NCBI RefSeq assembly: GCF_001693815.1 | Contig: NZ_MBQD01000021.1 | Coordinates: 62,001 to 126,000 of the forward strand | DNA: 64,000 bases | Reading direction: 5' to 3' | Source of the DNA: Tessaracoccus lapidicaptus | GTDB lineage: Bacteria > Actinomycetota > Actinomycetes > Propionibacteriales > Propionibacteriaceae | In this document: piece after piece, positions 54,203-63,924 of the stretch | Layout: the number at the start of each line of letters is the position of its first letter | Position numbering within the stretch: the first letter of the stretch is position 1 | Position numbers and translations under genes: made by a program | The notes under the pieces: generated by a model | The model's database searches: none | What the model was told of the DNA's origin: nothing | What the model saw: only the letters and a program-made list of their open reading frames with translations

Positions 54203-56668
54203 TCACGGGTGGCCCCCGAGCTCTGCGAGGGCCGTTGCCAGGCGACGGTGGACGTCCGGGGTGCGGACGGCGAACCGCAGCCACGTCGGCCCGAGACCGG
54301 GGAACGTCTCGCCCCGGCGGACCGCGAACCCGCGCTCGGCCAGCGGTCCGCGCAGTGAGGACGCCGACAGCGCGGTGGTGTCGGCGAGCACGAACGGCGC
54401 CCGGCCCGGGACGACGGCGACGCCGACGTCGGTGAGGCGTACGGCGAGATCCTCCCGGGCGACGACGGCCTCGTCGGCCAGGCGTGCGGCCTCAGCGGTT
54501 GCGCGGGCGGAGGTGCAGGCCATGGCCGCGCGGATGGCCGGGGTGGACACCGACCAGGGTGGCTGCTGGGCGGCGAGGCGCTCGATGAGGGCGGGGTCGC
54601 CGACGACGTAGCCGATCCGCAGCCCTGCCAGCCCCCAGGTCTTGGTGAGCGAGCGCAGCACGAGCCGGCCGGGCATCGACGGCGCGATGAGGGTCTCCGG
54701 CTCGCCCGGCACCGCATCCATGAAGGCCTCGTCGACGACGAGTGTCGCGGCGGGGAGTGCGGCGAGGTCGTCGGCGCGGTGCAGGACGCCGGTGGGGTTC
54801 GTGGGGTTGCCGACGATCGTGAGCTCACCGGCCGGAACCTGTGAGGGGATGAGCCGGAAGCCGGTGTCGCGGCTGAGGACGTGGCGGCGGGGGTCGCGGC
54901 CGGCGGCGCGGAGCGCGGCCTCGGGTTCGGTGAACTGGGGGTGGACGATGAGAGCGTCGCCGGGGAGCGCCCGTGCGATGAGGGTGAACGCCTCTGCGGC
55001 GCCCGCGACGGGTAGGACCATGGCGGGGTCGACGCCGTGGTGCGCGGCGAGGGCGTCGCGGGCGGGGGTGGGGTCGGGGTAGGCGGCGAGGTCGATGTCG
55101 CCGAAGATCTCCTCGGCCAGCCAGGCCGGGGTGGTGGGGACGCGGACGTTGACGGCGAGGTCGATGAGGCCGGGGGCGAGGTCGCGGTCCCCGTGGTGCA
55201 GCAGGTCCGGCTCCGGCCCCGGCGGGGGGTTGGGTTTGAGCAGATGGCACGACTCAACGTCGAAATCGGGCCGTGTTAGCGCTCTCGTCCGCGTCGAGTC
55301 GTGCCATCTGCTCAAACCCTCACCGGCACCGAGCGCGGGATAGCGATGGACCGCGTCGGCGAAGCGCTGGGCCACCTGGGGGTGGCCCGCCCAGTGGACG
55401 TGGAGGTACGACGCGTGGAGGTTCTCCCCCGCGACGCCGTCCGCCCTGCCGTCCAACAGCCACGCCGACTTTGCGGCCCCCGCCAGGGTCACCGTCGTGC
55501 GATGGAACTCGTGCCCGGTCACCTCCTCGCCGGTGCGTCCCAGCAGCGTGGGCCGATCCGACACCGCGACCCGGTAGCCCATCGTCAACCGCGGACCCAT
55601 CGCCGCGTCAGCCTCGACGGCGCCCACCATCGGCCGCCCGTCCAGGCTGCGGCACAGGTACAGCAGCCCGGCGCACTCCGCGATCGTCGGCAGCCCGCCC
55701 GCGACCGACTCCCGGATCTCCGTCATCAACGCCTCGTTGGCCGCCAACTCGCCGGCGTACACCTCGGGGAACCCGCCACCGAGCCACAGCCCGGCCGTCC
55801 CTGCCGGGAGCGCCGAGTCGACGAGCGGGTCGAACTCCACCACCCGACACCCAGCGGCGGCGAGCAGTTCGTCGGTCTCCGGGTACCGGAACGTGAACGC
55901 CCGCCCCCCGGCCACGGCCACCACCGGCCGCCGGTCCGACGGCGGCGACACCTCCCGCGCCGGATCCCACGCCACGACGTCCAGCGCCGGCGCCGCCGCG
56001 GCCACCGCCAGCAACGCAGCCACGTCCACGTGCGCGGCCACCACGTCGCCCATCGCCGCGACCCTCGAGTCGTCGCGTTCCGCCACCGGCACCAGCCCCA
56101 GGTGCCGCGACGGCGCCTCGATATCCAACGCCTTCGGCAGCACCCCCAGCACCGGCAGCCCCACCTCCTCGACGGCGGCGCGGGCCTCCGCGGCGTGCCG
56201 AACGCTCCCCACCTGGTTGAGGATCACCCCCGCCACGCGCACGCGGGGATCGAACCGCGCCATCCCCAGCGCCACCGCGCCGACGCTCCGCGACGTGTGC
56301 CGGGCGTCGATCACCAGCACCACGGGCGCGTCCAGCAGCCGGGCTACGTGCGCCGTCGACCCGAACCCGCCGGTGCCGAGGCGTCCGTCGAACAGCCCCA
56401 TCACGCCCTCGATCACCGCGACATCCGCACCCGCCGCACCGTGCGCGAACAGCGCCCCGATCCGCTCTTCTCCGCACAGGAAGGGGTCGAGGTTCCGGCC
56501 CGGCCGGCCGGTGGCGAGGCCGTGGTAGCCGGGGTCGATGTAGTCCGGCCCCACCTTGAACGGCGCCACCTCCAGCCCGCGCGCCCGCAGCGCGGCCATC
56601 AGCCCGGTGGCCACCGTCGTCTTCCCCTGCCCCGACGACGGCGCCGCGATCACCAGCCGGCTCACCAT
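54203..56668 (-). CDS. cobB-cobC: Fused cobyrinate a,c-diamide synthase and CobC/CobD-type aminotransferase
   Basis: 821 residues from ATG 56668. Residues ~1-455 are CobB/CbiA: ATP site APSSGQGKTT, KVGPDYIDPGYH, and a class I glutaminase-like domain with GLWLGGGFPEVY and ECAGLLYL. Residues ~485-821 are a PLP-dependent threonine-phosphate-decarboxylase/CobC-like domain with GNPTNPTGVLHR, VVDEAFMDA and SLTKTWGLAGLRIGY. The join (RWHDSTRTRALTRPDFDVE) is encoded by a palindromic DNA element. The two activities amidate the corrin ring and make or attach the aminopropanol arm. Confidence 0.92.
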   Translation of the reverse strand: MVSRLVIAAPSSGQGKTTVATGLMAALRARGLEVAPFKVGPDYIDPGYHGLATGRPGRNLDPFLCGEERIGALFAHGAAGADVAVIEGVMGLFDGRLGTGGFGSTAHVARLLDAPVVLVIDARHTSRSVGAVALGMARFDPRVRVAGVILNQVGSVRHAAEARAAVEEVGLPVLGVLPKALDIEAPSRHLGLVPVAERDDSRVAAMGDVVAAHVDVAALLAVAAAAPALDVVAWDPAREVSPPSDRRPVVAVAGGRAFTFRYPETDELLAAAGCRVVEFDPLVDSALPAGTAGLWLGGGFPEVYAGELAANEALMTEIRESVAGGLPTIAECAGLLYLCRSLDGRPMVGAVEADAAMGPRLTMGYRVAVSDRPTLLGRTGEEVTGHEFHRTTVTLAGAAKSAWLLDGRADGVAGENLHASYLHVHWAGHPQVAQRFADAVHRYPALGAGEGLSRWHDSTRTRALTRPDFDVESCHLLKPNPPPGPEPDLLHHGDRDLAPGLIDLAVNVRVPTTPAWLAEEIFGDIDLAAYPDPTPARDALAAHHGVDPAMVLPVAGAAEAFTLIARALPGDALIVHPQFTEPEAALRAAGRDPRRHVLSRDTGFRLIPSQVPAGELTIVGNPTNPTGVLHRADDLAALPAATLVVDEAFMDAVPGEPETLIAPSMPGRLVLRSLTKTWGLAGLRIGYVVGDPALIERLAAQQPPWSVSTPAIRAAMACTSARATAEAARLADEAVVAREDLAVRLTDVGVAVVPGRAPFVLADTTALSASSLRGPLAERGFAVRRGETFPGLGPTWLRFAVRTPDVHRRLATALAELGGHP
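55232..55319. repeat. 88-bp palindromic element bridging cobB and cobC
   Basis: Arms 55232-55255 and 55296-55319 are exact 24-base inverted copies beginning GGGTTTGAGCAGATGG, around a 40-base centre. It is read through in frame on the minus strand. It looks like a REP/MITE-type element. No second copy was noticed in the window. Confidence 0.9.
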
Positions 56669-57222
56669 TCGATACCCGCCTGACCGCGCTGGCCCTGCTG
56701 GAAGGGGTGCTTGACGAGGGCCATCTCGGTGACGAGGTCCGCGGCGTCGATCAACTCCTGCGGGCATCGTCGGCCCGTGATCACCACGTGCTGGCGCCCC
56801 GGCCGCGACCCCAGCGCCTCCACCACCTCGGAGACGTCGATCCAGCCCCACGCCAGCGGGTAGGTGAACTCGTCGAGCAGCCAGAAGCGGTGCCGCTCCT
56901 CCGCCAGGCCCTGGCGGATGCTGCGCCAGCCCTCCCGGGCCTGCTCGGCCGGGTCGACGGCGGTGTGTGCCCGCGACCAAGACCAGCCGGTGCCCATCTT
57001 CTCCCAGGTCAGCCCGCCGCGCTCCGGCAGCGAGGCGAACGCCTCCTGTTCCCCGGTGCGCCACTTGGCGGACTTCACGAACTGGTAGACGCCCACGTCC
57101 CAGCCCTGCGCCCACGAGCGCAGCGCCATCCCGAGGGCGGCGGTGGTCTTGCCTTTGCCGTCGCCGGTGTGGACCGCGACGATCGGCCGCTGCCGCAGCT
57201 CGCGCGTGGTGGGCGCGCTCAC
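56662..57222 (-). CDS. cobO: Cob(I)yrinate a,c-diamide adenosyltransferase
   Basis: 186 residues from GTG 57222, overlapping the cbiT stop. P-loop GDGKGKTTAALGMALR, VYQFVKSAKWRTGE, LDEFTYPLAWGWID and ITGRRCPQELIDAADLVTEM are the CobA/CobO/BtuR signature. ATP-dependent corrinoid adenosylation. Stop overlaps the start of cobB-cobC. Confidence 0.96.
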   Translation of the reverse strand: MSAPTTRELRQRPIVAVHTGDGKGKTTAALGMALRSWAQGWDVGVYQFVKSAKWRTGEQEAFASLPERGGLTWEKMGTGWSWSRAHTAVDPAEQAREGWRSIRQGLAEERHRFWLLDEFTYPLAWGWIDVSEVVEALGSRPGRQHVVITGRRCPQELIDAADLVTEMALVKHPFQQGQRGQAGIEW

Positions 57223-57818
57223 CGCGACCCCTCCACGAGGTGCCCCCAGCTGACGACGGCGCGCGCGGGCGTCCAGCCCAGCAGGCGGCCGATGGGCGCG
57301 GCGTGCTCGTGGTGCAGCCGGGCGAGCTGCCCGCCCCACCGTCGGTACGCCGCGACGCACACCTCCTCGGCCTCCACCGTCACCCCGTGCACGACGATCC
57401 GGCCCCCGGCCGGCAACGCGTCGACGGCCCGCTCCACCAGCGACGAGGTAGCTCCCCCGCCGATGAACACCGCGTCCGGCCGGGGCAGGCCATCCAGCGC
57501 CTCCGCGACACCGGCCTCCACCAGCCGCACCGCCCCCGCGGGCGCCAGCCGGGCCGCGTTCGCCGCGACCCTCGCCGCCCGCTCCGGCACCCGTTCGACG
57601 GCGACCGCCCGGGCCCCGTCGGCCGCCCGGCACCACTCGATGGCCACCGAGCCGGCCCCCGCGCCGAGGTCCCACAGCAGCTCCCCGGCCCGCGGGCGGA
57701 GCAGCGCCAGCGCGCATGCGCGGATGTGCCGCTTCGTGATAAGGCCGTCGTGTTCGAAGACATCGTCGGGGAGGCCGGGCGTGCGGCCCAGGAGGGCGCC
57801 GTCGGGGTCGGTGATCAT
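57219..57818 (-). CDS. cbiT: Precorrin-8/cobalt-precorrin decarboxylating methyltransferase CbiT
   Basis: 199 residues. [22 protein letters not shown], AdoMet motif [16 protein letters not shown] and [16 protein letters not shown]. Corresponds to the CbiT part of CobL (C15 methylation and decarboxylation). ATG overlaps the cbiO stop. Confidence 0.94.
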   Translation of the reverse strand: MITDPDGALLGRTPGLPDDVFEHDGLITKRHIRACALALLRPRAGELLWDLGAGAGSVAIEWCRAADGARAVAVERVPERAARVAANAARLAPAGAVRLVEAGVAEALDGLPRPDAVFIGGGATSSLVERAVDALPAGGRIVVHGVTVEAEEVCVAAYRRWGGQLARLHHEHAAPIGRLLGWTPARAVVSWGHLVEGSR

Positions 57819-58615
57819 GAGCGGGATCCTTCCGGGAGGAGCGCGACGAGCTGGTCGAGGTCGCGGGGGGCGCCGGGCAGGCCGAGGCGCGCGGCCAGCT
57901 CCAACGGCCAGGGGCGGCGGAGGTGGGCATCGCGGAGGAGGACCTCGTCGCCGAGCAGCGACGGCGGCCCCTGCGCCACGCGGCCTTCCACCACCACGGC
58001 CACCTCGTCTGCCCAGGCCAGGGCGAGGTCGACGTCGTGGGTGGCCAGTACGATGCCGGCGTGCAGGCCGGCCAGGGTGGCCAGCAGGTCGGAGACCCCG
58101 GCGGGGTCGAGCCCGGCCGTCGGCTCGTCGAGGAGCAGGACGTCCGGCCGCATCGCCACCGCGCCCGCCAGGGCCACGCGCTTGCGCTCGCCGAAGCTCA
58201 GCTGGTGCGTGGGGCGGGCGGCGAGGTGGGCGATGCCGAGCAGCGCGAGGGCCTCATCGGTGCGGGCGCGGGCGTCGTCGTCGCTGAGTCCGAGGTTGAG
58301 CGGGCCGAACGAGACGTCCTGGGTGACATCGGCGGAGAAGAGCTGGTCGTCCGGGTCCTGCAGCACCAGCTGGATGCGTCGACGGTGCGCCCGCAGCGCG
58401 GCCCGCGTGTGGGCGAGCGGCTGCCCGTCGAGGGTGACCCGGCCGTCGGCGGGGCGCAGCGCCCCGGCCAGGCACTGGAGCAGCGTGGTCTTGCCCGAGC
58501 CGTTGGCGCCGAGCAGCGCCACCCGTCGCCCGGGGGCGACGGCGAGGCTCGCCCCCGTCAACACGGCAGGCCCGCCCGGATACCCGACGACAACTCCCTC
58601 TGCCCTCAGCATCAC
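57815..58615 (-). CDS. cbiO: Cobalt ECF transporter ATP-binding protein CbiO
   Basis: 266 residues. Walker [30 protein letters not shown] (ECF-type Q-loop), signature [14 protein letters not shown] and Walker [12 protein letters not shown]. Energises CbiMNQ-mediated Co2+ uptake. GTG start overlaps the cbiQ stop. Confidence 0.95.
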   Translation of the reverse strand: MMLRAEGVVVGYPGGPAVLTGASLAVAPGRRVALLGANGSGKTTLLQCLAGALRPADGRVTLDGQPLAHTRAALRAHRRRIQLVLQDPDDQLFSADVTQDVSFGPLNLGLSDDDARARTDEALALLGIAHLAARPTHQLSFGERKRVALAGAVAMRPDVLLLDEPTAGLDPAGVSDLLATLAGLHAGIVLATHDVDLALAWADEVAVVVEGRVAQGPPSLLGDEVLLRDAHLRRPWPLELAARLGLPGAPRDLDQLVALLPEGSRS

Positions 58616-59355
58616 GCCACCGCCCAGCAGGCCAGCCAGATGCCCACGACGAGGGCGGCGCCCGCTCCCAGGCCCCAGCCGCCGGCGCGGCCCACGGGCC
58701 GCAGCGTCGGCAGCGACTCCTCATAGCCGCGCAACTCCAGGCCCGCCTGCAGCCGGGTGGCGCGGCGCCAGCTCATGAGCAACACGGTGCCGACGCCGTC
58801 GACCGCGGACCGGAACCGGCGCCGGAGCGGCGCATCGCCCCCGAGCCGGGCGGCCTGCGCCGCCTGTAGCGCCAGCGCACTGCTGAGCAGCACGAACAGC
58901 AGCCGATACATCAGCTCGGCGACCTCCAGCAGCGGGCCGGGGATGCCGCGACGGTGCAGCCAGCCCAGCACGTCGACCATCGGCGTGGTGGTGGCCAGCA
59001 GCAGCACCGCCAACGTCCCCGCGACGCCATGCGCGAGCATCTCAGCCGCCCTGAGCCCGCCCTCGGCGGTGACGCGCAGCCCGTCGCCCACCTCGACCGC
59101 GAGCGGCAGCGCCCCCACCACGAGGAACGCCAGTGGAGGCAGCGCGACGGCGGCCACCAGCCCCGGCCGGATGCGCGCCGGGCCGAGCATGAGGACCAGC
59201 GACGCCCCCGCCACCAGCAGGCTCCCGGGCCAGGCAGGGGTGAGCAGAGCGGTCAGCACGAGCGCGGCAGCGAGCCCCACCTTGTGCCCCACCGCGATCC
59301 GGCGCCACGGCCCGGCCCAGGCGGCGTCGTCGACGGCGGTGACGTGGACGCTCAC
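58612..59355 (-). CDS. cbiQ: Cobalt ECF transporter T component CbiQ
   Basis: 247 residues from GTG 59355, overlapping the cbiN stop. Hydrophobic core segments and the coupling-helix motifs [17 protein letters not shown] and [10 protein letters not shown] (Ala-Arg-Gly-like) of ECF T proteins. Links CbiO to CbiM in the membrane. Confidence 0.93.
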   Translation of the reverse strand: MSVHVTAVDDAAWAGPWRRIAVGHKVGLAAALVLTALLTPAWPGSLLVAGASLVLMLGPARIRPGLVAAVALPPLAFLVVGALPLAVEVGDGLRVTAEGGLRAAEMLAHGVAGTLAVLLLATTTPMVDVLGWLHRRGIPGPLLEVAELMYRLLFVLLSSALALQAAQAARLGGDAPLRRRFRSAVDGVGTVLLMSWRRATRLQAGLELRGYEESLPTLRPVGRAGGWGLGAGAALVVGIWLACWAVA

Positions 59356-59627
59356 GACCGGCGCCGAGCCGTCAACCGGCCGAGGACGAAGCCCAGCAGG
59401 ATCCCTCCCAAGCCCGCCTGGAGCGCGAAGAGCCCCGACTCGAGCTCGGGGCTCCCCGGCCGGAACAGCGGCTCGAGCCACGGCACGCCACCGGTCAGCT
59501 CCCCCGCGGCGGCGTCGCTGCCCAGGAACTCCGCCCCGGTCGGGGCCAGCGCCAGGCTGCCGAGGTACACCCCGACGATGGCGACGACGAGCGCCAGCCC
59601 GATCCAGATGTCGCGACGGCTAAACAC
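59352..59627 (-). CDS. cbiN: Cobalt transport protein CbiN
   Basis: 91 residues from GTG 59627, with AAGGAGGA upstream, inside the cbiM coding end. Two transmembrane helices ([20 protein letters not shown] and [19 protein letters not shown]) with an extracytoplasmic loop, the CbiN topology; position between cbiM and cbiQ confirms it. Confidence 0.9.
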   Translation of the reverse strand: MFSRRDIWIGLALVVAIVGVYLGSLALAPTGAEFLGSDAAAGELTGGVPWLEPLFRPGSPELESGLFALQAGLGGILLGFVLGRLTARRRS

Positions 59628-60294
59628 CGGCGTCCTCCTTGAGCAGACCCAGCCGGGCCAACTCCGGGCGCGCCGCACGCGTCAGGAACCCGACCAGCAG
59701 CACCCCCAGCAGCCCCTCCGCGACCGCCAGGGGGACCTGCGTGACCGCGAACAGCGCGAGGAACTTCACCAGCGCGCCCCCCAGCCCACTCGTCGGATCC
59801 GGGTACGCCAGCGCCAGCTGCAGCGACGTCACGGCGTACGTCGCGATGTTCGCCACCGCCATCGCCAGGAACACCGACGCCCACAGCGGGGCCGACAGCC
59901 GCGACGCGGCCCGGTACACCCCGTACGCCGCCCACGGCCCGACGATTGCCATCGAGAACACATTCGCCCCGAGCGTCGTCAGCCCGCCGTGGGCGAGCAG
60001 CGTCGCCTGGAACAGCAGCACCAGCGTGCCGAGGAACGCCATCACCGGCGGCCTGAGCAGCACCGCCCCCAGGCCTGTCCCCGTCGGATGCGACGAGCTT
60101 CCGGTGATCGACGGCAGCTTCAGGGCGCTGACCACCAGCGTGAACGCCCCCGCGGCGGCGAGGATCAGCTTGCGTTCCGGGTGCTCGCGCACCGTGGTGA
60201 GCACGGCGCGGGCACCGTGGACGACGAACGGGGTGGACGCAGCCAGCCAGGCCGCGCAGTGCAACGGGGGAAGCATCCCCTCGGCGATGTGCAT
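59620..60294 (-). CDS. cbiM: Cobalt ECF transporter S component CbiM
   Basis: 224 residues. N-terminal [10 protein letters not shown], where the His near residue 2 coordinates Co2+, plus [24 protein letters not shown]-type core split by short loops and several helices. First gene after the cobalamin riboswitch. Overlaps cbiN by eight bases. Confidence 0.95.
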   Translation of the reverse strand: MHIAEGMLPPLHCAAWLAASTPFVVHGARAVLTTVREHPERKLILAAAGAFTLVVSALKLPSITGSSSHPTGTGLGAVLLRPPVMAFLGTLVLLFQATLLAHGGLTTLGANVFSMAIVGPWAAYGVYRAASRLSAPLWASVFLAMAVANIATYAVTSLQLALAYPDPTSGLGGALVKFLALFAVTQVPLAVAEGLLGVLLVGFLTRAARPELARLGLLKEDAGV

Positions 60295-60324
60295 CGCTCT
60301 CTCAGGTCCCTTCGCCCGGGATGA

Positions 60325-60450
60325 CGCGCCCCAGGCAGTCGGCCGTGAGGGTCCAGTTCCTGACTTCCCGCCCGACGGCGGTCCACAGTGGCGCGACCGT
60401 GCCGGCTCGTTCCGGCTTCCTGGTCCCCTCGCGGTGTGAATGTGTGAGGC
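60325..60450 (-). promoter_or_regulatory. Cobalamin riboswitch upstream of cbiMNQO-cbiT-cobO-cobBC
   Basis: Read on the minus strand it shows the ordered landmarks GGGGACCAGGAAGCCGG, GCCGGCACGGTCGC, GCCACTGTGG (60393-60384) and the B12 box AAGTCAGGAACTGGACC (60366-60350). Spacing fits the class. It lies 30-150 bases before the cbiM ATG. Boundaries are approximate. B12 binding would shut the operon. Confidence 0.85.
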
Positions 60451-60506
60451 CAGTCAACCAGAGCCCACCGGGCCCCGCTATTGCGGGGTCCACTACGGTG
60501 GACGGC

Positions 60507-61160
60507 GTGCGCTACGACTACCTGACCGACGGCTCCGACATCTACCGCGAATCCTTCCGGATCATCCGCGAGGAGACCGATCTCACCCGCTTCCCCGACG
60601 ACGTGGCCCGCGTCGTCGTGCGCATGGTCCACGCCGCCGGAGCCCCGGACGTCGCCGACGACGTGGCCTTCACCCCGGGCGTCGTGGCCGCCGCCAACGC
60701 CGCCCTTCGGGCCGGCGCGCCGATCCTCTGCGACTCCTCCATGGTGGCCACCGGCATCATCGCCTCCCGCCTCCCCCGCGACAACGACGTCGTCTGCCAC
60801 ATCAAGGACCCCGGCCTCGCGGCGCTGGCCGCCGAGAAGTCGATGACCAAGACCATGGCCGCGATCGACCTGTGGCTGCCCCGCCTCGACGGCGCTGTCG
60901 TCGCCATCGGCAACGCCCCCACCGCACTCTTCCGGCTGCTCGAGGTGGTCGCGGAGACCGGCGTGCGGCCGGCCGCGGTGATCGGCATCCCCGTCGGCTT
61001 CGTCGGCGCCGCCGAGTCCAAGCAGGCATTGGCCGACAACGACCTGGGCCTTGAGTACCTTGTCGTCCACGGCCGACGGGGCGGCTCGGCCCTCACCGTC
61101 GCCGCCGTCAACGCCATCGCCAGCACCGACGAGCTGACCAACACCTCGCGCCAGGCCTGA
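60507..61160 (+). CDS. cobH: Precorrin-8X/cobalt-precorrin-8 methylmutase
   Basis: 217 residues from GTG 60507 (GTG 60498 is possible). [28 protein letters not shown] with the catalytic His, [12 protein letters not shown], and [16 protein letters not shown]. Moves the C11 methyl to C12, giving hydrogenobyrinate or cobyrinate. Divergent from the riboswitch operon. Confidence 0.95.
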   Translation: MRYDYLTDGSDIYRESFRIIREETDLTRFPDDVARVVVRMVHAAGAPDVADDVAFTPGVVAAANAALRAGAPILCDSSMVATGIIASRLPRDNDVVCHIKDPGLAALAAEKSMTKTMAAIDLWLPRLDGAVVAIGNAPTALFRLLEVVAETGVRPAAVIGIPVGFVGAAESKQALADNDLGLEYLVVHGRRGGSALTVAAVNAIASTDELTNTSRQA

Positions 61161-61201
61161 GAATCGCCGACGAGTCCCCTGCCACGACTACGCTGAGGCG
61201 C

Positions 61202-62017
61202 ATGCCCGCCCGCCGCCACGCACCCCGCGACGAGGTGGTGTACAAGAACCGCTACGTCGGCAGGGTGGAATACCACACCAGCCGCACCAGCTTCGGCGAC
61301 GCCTCGATGGTGTCCTACCGGTTCCCCTGCCAGGTGCCGCAGAAGACGAGTCCAGACTTCGTGCTCGTCCACGGCATCGGCGTCTCTGCCCGGTCGTACG
61401 GACCGACAGCGGTGGAACTCGCCAACCACGGCGACGTCCACCTCATCGACCTGGCCGGCTACGGCCGCTCACCGCGCCCGGACCGCGACCTGACCATCGC
61501 GGAACACGCCGCGCTCGTCGGGAGGTTCCTCGCGGAGAAGGACCTCGACCACCCCGTGGTGGTCGGCCACTCGATGGGGGCCCAGGTGGTGGCGCAGTTG
61601 GCGGCCGACTATCCCGACGAGGTCGATCACATCGTGCTCATCGCGCCTGTCGTGACGCCGACGGCGAGATCACTGGCGAAGGTGGCAGGGCTGCTGCTCA
61701 CCAACGGGCTCCGGGAGCCGCCGCAGGTGGCGGCGATGGCCATCTACGACTACCTGTTCCGGGCCGGGGTGCCGTACATGGTCAAGCAGACCCCGCACCT
61801 GCTGGAGATGGACCTCGACGCCGTCGCGGGGCGGATCGACGCCAAGACGCTGGTGATCGCCGGGCTCGACGACCCACTCGTGCCGTTGGACTGGGCGGAG
61901 AAGCTCGCAGGCGCGTTCCAGCACGGCTGGTTCGCGACGGTGCCGGGGCCGCACGCCACGATGTTCGCCTCGCCCAAGCTGATCGCCGATCTCATCGACG
62001 AGCATGCCCACCGCTGA
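61202..62017 (+). CDS. Alpha/beta-hydrolase
   Basis: 271 residues. VLVHGIGVSARSYGP oxyanion region, nucleophile elbow VVGHSMGAQV (Ser), Asp in AGLDDPLVP and His in PGPHATMF complete the triad. A serine esterase or C-C hydrolase of unknown substrate. Its position in the cobalamin region has no obvious biochemical reason. Confidence 0.9.
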   Translation: MPARRHAPRDEVVYKNRYVGRVEYHTSRTSFGDASMVSYRFPCQVPQKTSPDFVLVHGIGVSARSYGPTAVELANHGDVHLIDLAGYGRSPRPDRDLTIAEHAALVGRFLAEKDLDHPVVVGHSMGAQVVAQLAADYPDEVDHIVLIAPVVTPTARSLAKVAGLLLTNGLREPPQVAAMAIYDYLFRAGVPYMVKQTPHLLEMDLDAVAGRIDAKTLVIAGLDDPLVPLDWAEKLAGAFQHGWFATVPGPHATMFASPKLIADLIDEHAHR

Positions 62018-62052
62018 ACGCGAGCCCCCACCGACAGAAGCGATCAGAAGTG

Positions 62053-62081
62053 ATGCCGAGGTCCCCCCAAGACCTCGGCAT
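62053..62081 (+). terminator. Terminator hairpin after the hydrolase gene
   Basis: Eleven-bp stem ATGCCGAGGTC/GACCTCGGCAT with a seven-base loop, 36 bp past the stop codon. Confidence 0.65.
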
Positions 62082-62117
62082 ATCCGCAGTCTCACGACAT
62101 TCCCCGGCACACGCGTC

Positions 62118-62142
62118 CAGGACGGTACGAAAGTACCCTGGC
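62118..62142 (+). promoter_or_regulatory. Palindrome upstream of the two-component operon
   Basis: CCAGG-AC-GGTACGAAAGTACC-CTGG: nested inverted repeat with a GAAA centre, 49 bp before the histidine-kinase GTG. Could be the response-regulator site (autoregulation) or an RNA hairpin. Confidence 0.35.
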
Positions 62143-62190
62143 CGTCCCCGCCCGAGTCGACGGCGGCAGGCTCCCCCCTAGGATGACCGG

Positions 62191-63273
62191 GTGGGACGGA
62201 AAGCACTCTCGAGCGGCGCGCTGGAGGTCCTAATCGCGCTCGTGATCATCACGGTTGAGTTTCTCGCCCCGCGCGCCCGCCTCGTCCTCACACCCGAGAT
62301 CGTGGCCCTCGACGTCGCGGCCTTCGTCACGGTGGTGGTCGCGGTCCGCTGGCCGAAGGGCGGCGCCGCGCTCACTGTCGTCATGGCCATCACGGCGGCG
62401 GCCGTCGACGAGAACTCCCTCGGCTTCTGGGGTTACCTCCTCATGCTCCCGGTCGTCGCTGCTCTGCGGACCGGCCGCTGGGCACAGGCCGCCGTCATGG
62501 CGGCAACCGTGTTCATCACGTCCGTGACCGCCACCGCCCGCAAGCTCGGGGAGGAGTTCGACGCATTCGAGGTGATCCTCGGGTGGCTGGCGCTGGATGC
62601 GGTGTTCGTGCTCGTCGGGCTGGGACTCAATGCGGTGTCCCGGAATGCCGCCGAGGCCGAGGCCAGGCGCCAGCAGGATCTGAGGCTCCGGGCCACACTC
62701 GACCTGCACGACTCGGTGGCCCGCGAACTGACTCTGATCTCGATGGAGGCGGACGCTGCGTACCAGGCCGGCGGGGCACCGCCCGAGACGCTTGCCGCCT
62801 TGTCCGAGCGTGCCCGCAACGCCGGGGCCGCCCTCCGCGACACCATCCGCATGATGCAGATCGGCGAAGCCGCCGGACCAGATGCCGGATTCGCCGAGAC
62901 GCTCGGCCAGGAGATCCGGGTCCTCAAGCGGCGAGGCCATGAGGTCAGCGCCTCCGGTGACCTGACCCCCGCCCTGCCGGTCGCAGTCGATCGTGCGCTC
63001 GCCCAGATCGTCCGGGAAGCTCTCCACAACGTGGCCAAGCACGGCACAAGACACGGCCATTGCACCATCGTGGGCGAACTGTCCGCCGTCGACTACCAGC
63101 TGGTCATCGCCAACCAGATGGCTTCCGAGCAGATCCCCGGTACCGGGCTCGGTACCCTCGGCATGCGCCATCGCGCCACTCTCGCGGGCGGGACGCTCCA
63201 CCTGGCATCGGCGAACGGCACGTGGACCTGTCTGGTGGAGATGCCGCTGGCGGCGAGGCAGCTCCAGGCATGA
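62191..63273 (+). CDS. Sensor histidine kinase, NarX/DesK-type
   Basis: 360 residues. About five N-terminal helices (VLIALVIITVEFLA to DAVFVLVGLGLN), a HisKA_3 dimerisation segment LDLHDSVARELTLISME with the phospho-His, and an ATPase domain with REALHNVAKHGT and a G-box GTGLGTLGMRHR. Signal unknown; no sizeable extracellular loop. Stop overlaps the response-regulator start. Confidence 0.92.
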   Translation: MGRKALSSGALEVLIALVIITVEFLAPRARLVLTPEIVALDVAAFVTVVVAVRWPKGGAALTVVMAITAAAVDENSLGFWGYLLMLPVVAALRTGRWAQAAVMAATVFITSVTATARKLGEEFDAFEVILGWLALDAVFVLVGLGLNAVSRNAAEAEARRQQDLRLRATLDLHDSVARELTLISMEADAAYQAGGAPPETLAALSERARNAGAALRDTIRMMQIGEAAGPDAGFAETLGQEIRVLKRRGHEVSASGDLTPALPVAVDRALAQIVREALHNVAKHGTRHGHCTIVGELSAVDYQLVIANQMASEQIPGTGLGTLGMRHRATLAGGTLHLASANGTWTCLVEMPLAARQLQA

Positions 63274-63923
63274 TCACGGTCGGAATCTGCGACGACGACG
63301 CCCTCGTCCTCAGCTATCTCACGAGCACTCTCTCCCGCGTCGACGACATCGCCGTGGTCCACCAATGCGCCGGTGGGCATGAGGCGCTGGCCGCCTCCCC
63401 CGTCGACATATGGCTGATGGACATCCGGATGCCGGGCATCTCCGGAGTGCAGGCCTGCCGGTCGCTGACCTCCCGCCCCAACCCGCCGCGCGTCCTGCTG
63501 CTCACCAGCCTCAGCACCACGACCCTCCCCGAGGCCATCGCGGCCGGGGCCAGCGGCTTCCTGTACAAGGACACGCCCGGCAAGGCGCTCGCGGCCGCCA
63601 TCAGGACCGCCCACAGCGGGATCTTCGTCCACTCACCCGACGCGGCGCGCGCCCTCACCACCCGTGTGACCAGCCGGGAACCAGCTCCCGACGGTGTGTT
63701 GCGCGACGCCGTCGACCACGAGCTGATCCGCGCCATCAACGCGGGCCGCAGCTACGACCAGATGGCCGAGGCGCTGGGGATGTCCGTCTCGGGTGTGAAG
63801 AAGCGCGTAGGCATCCTCATGAAGCGCGCGGGCGTGACCAGCCGCCCCCAACTGATGGCCCAGTCCGCCTCGTGGGGCATCAGCCCGGTCCCCGGCACAG
63901 CGCACACCTCGAAGGACCGCTGA
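63270..63923 (+). CDS. NarL/LuxR-type response regulator (unusual HTH)
   Basis: 217 residues from ATG 63270, overlapping the kinase stop. Receiver domain with DDD, phospho-acceptor in LMDIRMPG, and SGFLYKDT. The C-terminal region SYDQMAEALGMSVSGVKKRVGILMKRAG resembles a LuxR-type HTH. One base separates its stop from the cbiD ATG, so the pair is co-transcribed with corrin genes. Confidence 0.9.
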   Translation: MITVGICDDDALVLSYLTSTLSRVDDIAVVHQCAGGHEALAASPVDIWLMDIRMPGISGVQACRSLTSRPNPPRVLLLTSLSTTTLPEAIAAGASGFLYKDTPGKALAAAIRTAHSGIFVHSPDAARALTTRVTSREPAPDGVLRDAVDHELIRAINAGRSYDQMAEALGMSVSGVKKRVGILMKRAGVTSRPQLMAQSASWGISPVPGTAHTSKDR

Positions 63924-63924
63924 C

